In this document: positions 7,750-11,282 of the stretch, one piece after another | Layout of the letters: each line of letters starts with the position of its first letter | Position numbering within the stretch: position 1 is the first letter of the stretch | Source of the DNA: CAZWEZ01 sp964632795 | Lineage (GTDB): Bacteria > Pseudomonadota > Alphaproteobacteria > Rhodospirillales > 2-02-FULL-58-16 | Direction of reading: 5' to 3' | Assembly (NCBI GenBank): GCA_964632795.1 | Contig: CAZWEZ010000110.1 | Span: forward strand, 1 to 11,282 | DNA length: 11,282 nt | Notes under the pieces: model-generated | The model's database searches: none | Seen by the model: the letters and a program-made list of their open reading frames with translations, nothing else | What the model was told of the DNA's origin: nothing | Made by a program: the position numbers and the translations under genes

Positions 7750-7796
7750 AAAAGGAGGCGCCCCCAACCCCGCGCCGGGAAAGGGGGCGTCCTTTT
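7750..7796. terminator. Terminator-like hairpin downstream of the solute-binding protein remnant
   Basis: AAAAGGA (7750-7756) plus CGCCCCC (7759-7765) pairs with GGGGGCG (7783-7789) plus TCCTTTT (7790-7796). The 14-pair stem has a two-base GG bulge and a 17-base loop. On the minus strand the GC stem runs into TTTTT, as in a Rho-independent terminator, and it lies 38 bases after the solute-binding protein stop. The U-run on the + strand is shorter. It would end minus-strand transcripts arriving from the remnant gene. Confidence 0.6.
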
Positions 7797-7802
7797 GTCG
7801 CA

Positions 7803-7829
7803 GGGCTATTGCCGACGCAACAATAGCCC
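7803..7829. repeat. Perfect 9-base inverted repeat next to the terminator
   Basis: GGGCTATTG (7803-7811) and CAATAGCCC (7821-7829) form a perfect stem around a nine-base loop. It sits between the stop of the solute-binding protein remnant (7834) and the terminator-like hairpin. It has no U-tract of its own. It may protect the 3' end of the former transcript or be a binding site; the sequence does not say which. Confidence 0.6.
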
Positions 7830-7833
7830 CAAT

Positions 7834-8052
7834 CTATTTTGTGAACCAGACGTTGAAACGGTCCGCCATGCGCTCGGGGCGGGCGGCGAAGGCGATGAAC
7901 GTGCGTGCCTGGGCCGCTTTCTTGGAGCCTTTCGGGATCGCCCACAGATCGAGATTCCATATCTGACGATCCCAGATGATGGTGAACGGCTGCCCCTTGT
8001 CGACGACGTCGCGGCGATCGGCTATATCCAGAGGAACTACATCGCCCGCGGC
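7834..8052 (-). pseudogene. ABC-transporter solute-binding protein remnant (spermidine/putrescine PotD-like)
   Basis: The minus-strand frame ending at 7834 reads KGQPFTIIWD, RQIWNLDLWAIPKGSKKA and then ARTFIAFAARPERMA. This is typical of the C-terminal lobe of periplasmic polyamine-type binding proteins, which often have a block of the form FIAFATRPE. It then passes directly to D-R-F-N-V-W-F-T-K and stops, resembling the usual extreme C-terminus (RFNAWL-type). The intervening 50 or so residues appear deleted in frame. Upstream of about 8010 the match continues only in shifted frames (G-D-V-V, then S-S-G-Y in another frame), and no signal peptide or N-terminal lobe remains. The upstream boundary is therefore uncertain. 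The long open frame further upstream is only the antisense of the M20 gene. Confidence 0.6.
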
Positions 8053-8106
8053 CTCAGGCGCCTCGCCGCCGGCGATCGCTGAGCAAATTCGGCACGGGAG
8101 CAGGGC

Positions 8107-9246
8107 ATGGACATCGACGGCATTCCGAGCTTCGACGAAGAGGCGATCCTCGACGGCATCCGCCGCTGGGTGATGGTCGAAAGCCCGAGCACCGATGCTG
8201 CGGGGGTCAACCGGATGATGGACCTCGCGGCGGCGGCGATGGCCGAGCTGGGGGCGCGGATCGAACGCATCGCTGGCCGCGACGGGTTCGCCGACGCCGT
8301 CCTCGCCCGCTCGCCCCGGGCCGGCGAGGGGCCCGGGATCCTGGTCATGTGCCACCTCGACACGGTCCATCCGCTGGGCGCCCTCGACGGCCTCCTGCCC
8401 TACCGGCGCGAGGGCGACAAGGCCTACGGCCCCGGCATCCTCGACATGAAGGGCGGCGCCTACATCGCCTGCAACGCGCTGGCCCGGATCGTCGAGTGCG
8501 GGCTGGAGACCCCGTTGCCGGTCAGCTTCATGTTCATCCCCGACGAGGAGGTGGGCAGCCCCTCGAGCCGCCGGGCGATCGAGGCCGAGGCCCGTAACCA
8601 CAAGTACGTGCTGATTCCCGAACCGGCCCGGGAAAGCGGCGACCTGGTCACCGGGCGGTGGGCGATCGCCCGCTTCGGGCTCCGCGCCACGGGCCGGGCG
8701 GCCCACGCCGGGGCCAGGCTGGGCGAGGGCCGCAGCGCGATCCGCGAAATGGCCCTGCAGATCCCGCGGATCGAGGACATGTCGGAGCCCGACAACGACA
8801 TCACCCTCAGCGTCGGCAGGATCGACGGCGGCACCTTCGTCAACGTGGTGCCCGTCGAGTGCACCGCCGAGGTCCTGGCCGTGGCCCCGACCCGCCACGC
8901 CCTGGACGACATCACCGCCCGCATGACGGCCCTCGAGGCGATCGACCCCGAGGTCGCCTTCAGGGTCGAGGCGGGACCGGTGCGGCCGCTGTTCGAACCC
9001 GACCAGGCGATGATGTCGCTCTACCGCAAGGCGGCCGGGATCGCCAGGGAGCTCGACTTCGACCCCGGCCATTGCTCCGCCGGGGGCGGCAGCGACGGCA
9101 ACTTCACCGGCGCCGCCGGCATCCTGACGCTGGACGGCCTGGGGGTCCGCGGCGAGGGCTTCCATACCCCCCGCGAGCACCTGCTGGTCTCGTCCCTGGT
9201 CCCCCGCTCGCGCTTCCTCGCCGCCCTGTTCCTGGGGCTGGAATAA
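8107..9246 (+). CDS. M20-family metallopeptidase, carboxypeptidase G2 type
   Basis: The 379-residue protein is predicted to be a di-zinc hydrolase that removes a C-terminal amino acid (glutamate in CPG2) or acts on a similar amide. Metal and catalytic residues are visible: His83 and Asp85 in C-H-L-D-T-V, Asp113 in G-P-G-I-L-D-M-K-G-G, Glu147 and Glu148 in D-E-E-V-G-S, Glu172 in P-E-P, and His353 in G-F-H-T-P-R-E-H. H-A-G at 200-202 marks the dimerisation-domain histidine. No signal peptide is seen, so it is probably cytoplasmic. GGGAG at 8096-8100 is six bases before the ATG. No clear promoter is visible because the upstream 387 bases hold the pseudogene remnants and hairpins. It converges on lpdA with 12 bases between the stops. 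Confidence 0.92.
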   Translation: MDIDGIPSFDEEAILDGIRRWVMVESPSTDAAGVNRMMDLAAAAMAELGARIERIAGRDGFADAVLARSPRAGEGPGILVMCHLDTVHPLGALDGLLPYRREGDKAYGPGILDMKGGAYIACNALARIVECGLETPLPVSFMFIPDEEVGSPSSRRAIEAEARNHKYVLIPEPARESGDLVTGRWAIARFGLRATGRAAHAGARLGEGRSAIREMALQIPRIEDMSEPDNDITLSVGRIDGGTFVNVVPVECTAEVLAVAPTRHALDDITARMTALEAIDPEVAFRVEAGPVRPLFEPDQAMMSLYRKAAGIARELDFDPGHCSAGGGSDGNFTGAAGILTLDGLGVRGEGFHTPREHLLVSSLVPRSRFLAALFLGLE

Positions 9247-9258
9247 GGAATTCTGGTA

Positions 9259-10665
9259 TTACATATGGATCGCCCTTCCGGCGACGGCGAGCGCCGCCTC
9301 CTTGAGCGCCTCGCCCAGTTGGGGGTGGGCGTGGCAGGTGCGGGCGATGTCCTCGGCCGAGGCTCCGAACTCCATCGCCATCACCGCCTCCTGGATCAGG
9401 TCGCCGGCCGCCGGGCCGATGATGTGGACGCCCAGCACCCGGTCGCTGGCCGTTGCCGCCAGCACCTTGACGAAGCCGTCGGCCTCGGCGTTGCAGCGGG
9501 CCCGCGAGTTGGCGCTGAACGGGAACTTGCCGACCTTGTAGTCGACCCCGGCCTCCCTGAGCTGCTCCTCGGTCTTGCCGAGCCCGGCCACCTCGGGCGC
9601 GGTGTAGACCACCCCGGGGATGGTGTCGTAGTTGACGTGCCCCGACTGGCCGGCCAGCATCTCGGCCACCGCCATCCCTTCGTCCTCGGCCTTGTGGGCC
9701 AGCATCGCCCCGCCGATGACGTCGCCGATGGCATGGATGCCCGCGACGTTGGTCGTCAAGCGGCCGTCGACCCGGACGAACCCGTTCTCATCGGTGGCCA
9801 CCCCGGCCTCGGCCAGGCCCAGCTTGTCGGTGTAGGGGCGCCGGCCGACGGCGACCAGCACCACCTCGGCCTTTGTGGTCTCGGCCTTGCCCCCGGCGAC
9901 CGGCTGGTGGCTCAACGTGACCCCGGATCGGCCCGCCTTGGCCCCGGTGACCTTGGTCGACAGCCTGAAGGCAAGGCCCTGGCGCTTGAGGATGCGCCCC
10001 ATCTGCTTGGCCAGCTCGCCGTCGAAGCCCGGCAGGATGGTGTCCAGGAACTCGATCACCGTCACCTCGGCGCCCAGGCGGCGCCACACCGAGCCCAGCT
10101 CGAGGCCGATCACCCCGGCGCCGATCACCGCCAGGGTCTTGGGGACCTTGGCCAGCGACAGCGCCCCGGTCGAGCTGACGATCCGCTTCTCGTCGATGGC
10201 GACGCCGGGCAGGAGGGCGGTCTCGGAGCCGGTGGCGATCAGGATGTCGGCGCACTCCAGGGTCCGCTTCTGGCGTCCCTGGGCGACCGTCACCCGGCCG
10301 CCGCCGGCGATCGTCGCGGCGCCGACCACGTAGGCCACCTTGTTCTTCTTGAACAGGAACTCGATCCCCTTGGTCAGGTCGGCGACCACCTTGTCCTTGC
10401 GGGCCATCATGGCGGCCAGGTCGAGCCCCACCTTGCCGGTCCTCACCCCGTGGGCGGCGAACTCCCCGGCCGCCGCCCGGTAGTGGTGGGAGGACTGCAA
10501 CAGCGCCTTCGAGGGGATGCAGCCGACGTTGAGGCAGGTCCCCCCCAGGCTGCCGCGCTTGTCCACGCAGGCCACCTTCAAGCCCAACTGGGCGGCCCGG
10601 ATGGCGGCCACGTAGCCGCCCGGGCCGCCGCCGATGACGACCAGATCGTATTTGCCTTCGCTCAT
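9259..10665 (-). CDS. lpdA: Dihydrolipoyl dehydrogenase (E3)
   Basis: E3 reoxidises the dihydrolipoyl groups of 2-oxo acid dehydrogenase complexes and the glycine cleavage system, passing electrons to NAD+. The 468-residue length is standard. Landmarks are the FAD-binding GGGPGG (12-17), the redox-active pair Cys44-Cys49 in G-G-T-C-L-N-V-G-C-I-P-S-K, a second dinucleotide site in L-A-V-I-G-A-G-V-I-G-L-E-L-G, and the C-terminal His447-Glu452 dyad in H-A-H-P-Q-L-G-E (relatives usually have Thr after H-P). Oxo-acid dehydrogenase genes are not adjacent in the window. The ATG is preceded by a distant AGGA, about 12 bases away. Confidence 0.97.
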   Translation of the reverse strand: MSEGKYDLVVIGGGPGGYVAAIRAAQLGLKVACVDKRGSLGGTCLNVGCIPSKALLQSSHHYRAAAGEFAAHGVRTGKVGLDLAAMMARKDKVVADLTKGIEFLFKKNKVAYVVGAATIAGGGRVTVAQGRQKRTLECADILIATGSETALLPGVAIDEKRIVSSTGALSLAKVPKTLAVIGAGVIGLELGSVWRRLGAEVTVIEFLDTILPGFDGELAKQMGRILKRQGLAFRLSTKVTGAKAGRSGVTLSHQPVAGGKAETTKAEVVLVAVGRRPYTDKLGLAEAGVATDENGFVRVDGRLTTNVAGIHAIGDVIGGAMLAHKAEDEGMAVAEMLAGQSGHVNYDTIPGVVYTAPEVAGLGKTEEQLREAGVDYKVGKFPFSANSRARCNAEADGFVKVLAATASDRVLGVHIIGPAAGDLIQEAVMAMEFGASAEDIARTCHAHPQLGEALKEAALAVAGRAIHM

Positions 10666-10706
10666 GGTGTGCGCCCGTCCTGTCTCTCTCGTGCACTGGA
10701 TCGGGC

Positions 10707-10735
10707 ATATTAGCGCGGAATCGGTTGGCGCTCCA
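10707..10735 (-). promoter_or_regulatory. Putative promoter of lpdA
   Basis: On the minus strand TGGAGC (10735-10730) and TAATAT (10712-10707) are 17 bases apart, upstream of the lpdA start at 10665. Both boxes match the sigma-70 consensus only partly. A bulged seven-pair hairpin (TCGGT/ACCGA core, 10721-10739) overlaps the -35 box and might be either an operator or the weak end of the upstream transcript; it lacks a U-tract. Confidence 0.35.
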
Positions 10736-10749
10736 CCGACAGGGGAGAA

Positions 10750-10974
10750 TCAGATTCGGATGTTGATGTAGAAACCGCGCGGCACGTCCTTCCTGAGGGG
10801 ACGCCCGGTTTCCAGGATGCGATCGAGCCTGGACAGGGCCTGCTTCTGTTCCGGGCTGTCCGACGGGCGGGACACCGCGGCGCGGATTTCGACCTGGCGT
10901 GCCTCCCGGTAGACTTCGGGGTGGCTGTCGGTAGGGACGAGGGCCCGGCCGATGATCTTTGCCGTCTCGTTCAT
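10750..10974 (-). CDS. Small hypothetical protein, 74 residues
   Basis: I do not recognise this protein. It is likely real: a TGAGGGC ribosome-binding site lies just before the ATG, and it begins nine bases after the waaA stop on the same strand. Its composition is that of a soluble, charged protein rather than a noise frame. It has no cysteine, signal peptide or membrane segment. The middle (SDSPEQKQALSRLDRILETG, residues about 38-57) looks like a helix, and the end D-V-P-R-G-F-Y-I-N-I-R-I looks like a compact conserved tail with a beta strand. Function unknown; the link with waaA may be only positional. Confidence 0.7.
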   Translation of the reverse strand: MNETAKIIGRALVPTDSHPEVYREARQVEIRAAVSRPSDSPEQKQALSRLDRILETGRPLRKDVPRGFYINIRI

Positions 10975-10983
10975 GCCCTCACC

Positions 10984-11282
10984 CTAGCCGGAAAAGGTTA
11001 ACGGAGTCTGTAGCGCCCGGTCATCGAAGGAGTCGTTTTCCGTCCCCCTCCGGGGCAGGTAGGGGGCCAGTTCGGCCATCACGGCGTCGAGCACGCCGGC
11101 CTCGGCGGCGGCGGTCTTGGCGGCCGCCGCGGCGCGCCGGGCGCAAAGCTCGGGCTCGGCGAGCAGGCGGCCGACGGCATCGGCCAGCGCCGCCTCGTCG
11201 GCCACCTCCTCGGTGGCGCCCGCGTCCTTCAAACGCTCCACGACGTCGGCGAAGTTGGCCATGTGGGGGCCGTGAACGACGG
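10984..11282 (-). CDS. waaA: Kdo transferase WaaA, C-terminal end (partial)
   Basis: WaaA (KdtA) transfers 3-deoxy-D-manno-octulosonic acid from CMP-Kdo to lipid A precursor at the inner membrane. The window holds the last 98 complete codons and the TAG stop; the gene enters from the right edge. Reading back from the edge gives V-V-H-G-P-H-M-A-N-F, which fits the family's G-P-H-M-x-N-F motif, followed by helical C-terminal sequence with LADAVGRLLAEPELCARR. The ATG at 11262 is the methionine of that motif, not a start. The last 20 or so residues (RRGTENDSFDDRALQTPLTF) look like an added, less conserved tail. It is closely followed by the 74-residue gene. Confidence 0.85.
   Translation of the reverse strand, partial: VVHGPHMANFADVVERLKDAGATEEVADEAALADAVGRLLAEPELCARRAAAAAKTAAAEAGVLDAVMAELAPYLPRRGTENDSFDDRALQTPLTFSG

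Noticed and set aside
7976..8082. Plus-strand frame ending in a stretch like Y-I-Q-R-N-Y-I-A-R-G-L, resembling an ABC permease C-terminus
   Set aside because: The same bases read on the minus strand continue the solute-binding protein similarity (in broken frame), and the permease match is short and lacks the preceding membrane segment.
7834..9180. Long minus-strand open frame of 448 codons
   Set aside because: Most of it is the exact antisense of the M20 peptidase gene, which has full catalytic motifs; high GC keeps antisense frames open. Only the last part, below about 8052, has independent homology and is reported as a remnant.

Overview
The window comes from a high-GC proteobacterial chromosome, most likely an alphaproteobacterium of the Rhodospirillales type. 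The F1 genes atpHAGDC stand alone without F0 genes and lie directly behind the end of priA, which is the usual alphaproteobacterial arrangement. A Kdo transferase (waaA) end shows a Gram-negative envelope. The taxonomic call rests on gene order and protein character only; no search was run.

Left part (1-5821, all + strand): the last 60 codons of priA, a 198-base gap with a plausible promoter, then atpH, atpA, atpG, atpD and atpC, which encode the soluble F1 part of ATP synthase. A short SixA-type phosphohistidine phosphatase gene follows only 19 bases after atpC and is probably cotranscribed. The atpH-atpA junction is unusual. It carries five copies of an 11-base tandem repeat that seems to have grown out of the last codons of atpH. 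The repeat moved the atpH stop 46 bases away from atpA and filled the gap with four tiny stop-start overlapping reading frames that lead to the atpA start codon.

Middle part (5822-8106): between convergent genes lies an imperfect inverted-repeat element with arms of about 75 bases, built from CACAGAG-type direct repeats. The minus strand then carries a tightly overlapping chain (M24 peptidase remnant, nitrilase-superfamily hydrolase, arylamine N-acetyltransferase). Upstream of it are a terminator-like hairpin and the remnant of an ABC-transporter solute-binding protein gene. Both remnants look like genes that kept recognisable pieces, including the C-terminal end, and lost the middle. The region therefore reads as a decayed uptake-and-hydrolysis cluster in which the enzymes survive.

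Right part (8107-11282): an intact M20 peptidase of the carboxypeptidase G2 type on +, converging with lpdA (dihydrolipoyl dehydrogenase, E3) on -. After a short gap with a possible lpdA promoter come a 74-residue unknown protein and the 3' end of waaA, both on - and closely spaced.

I see no CRISPR array, RNA gene, prophage or insertion-sequence transposase. The most unusual structure is the repeat-built relay between atpH and atpA.
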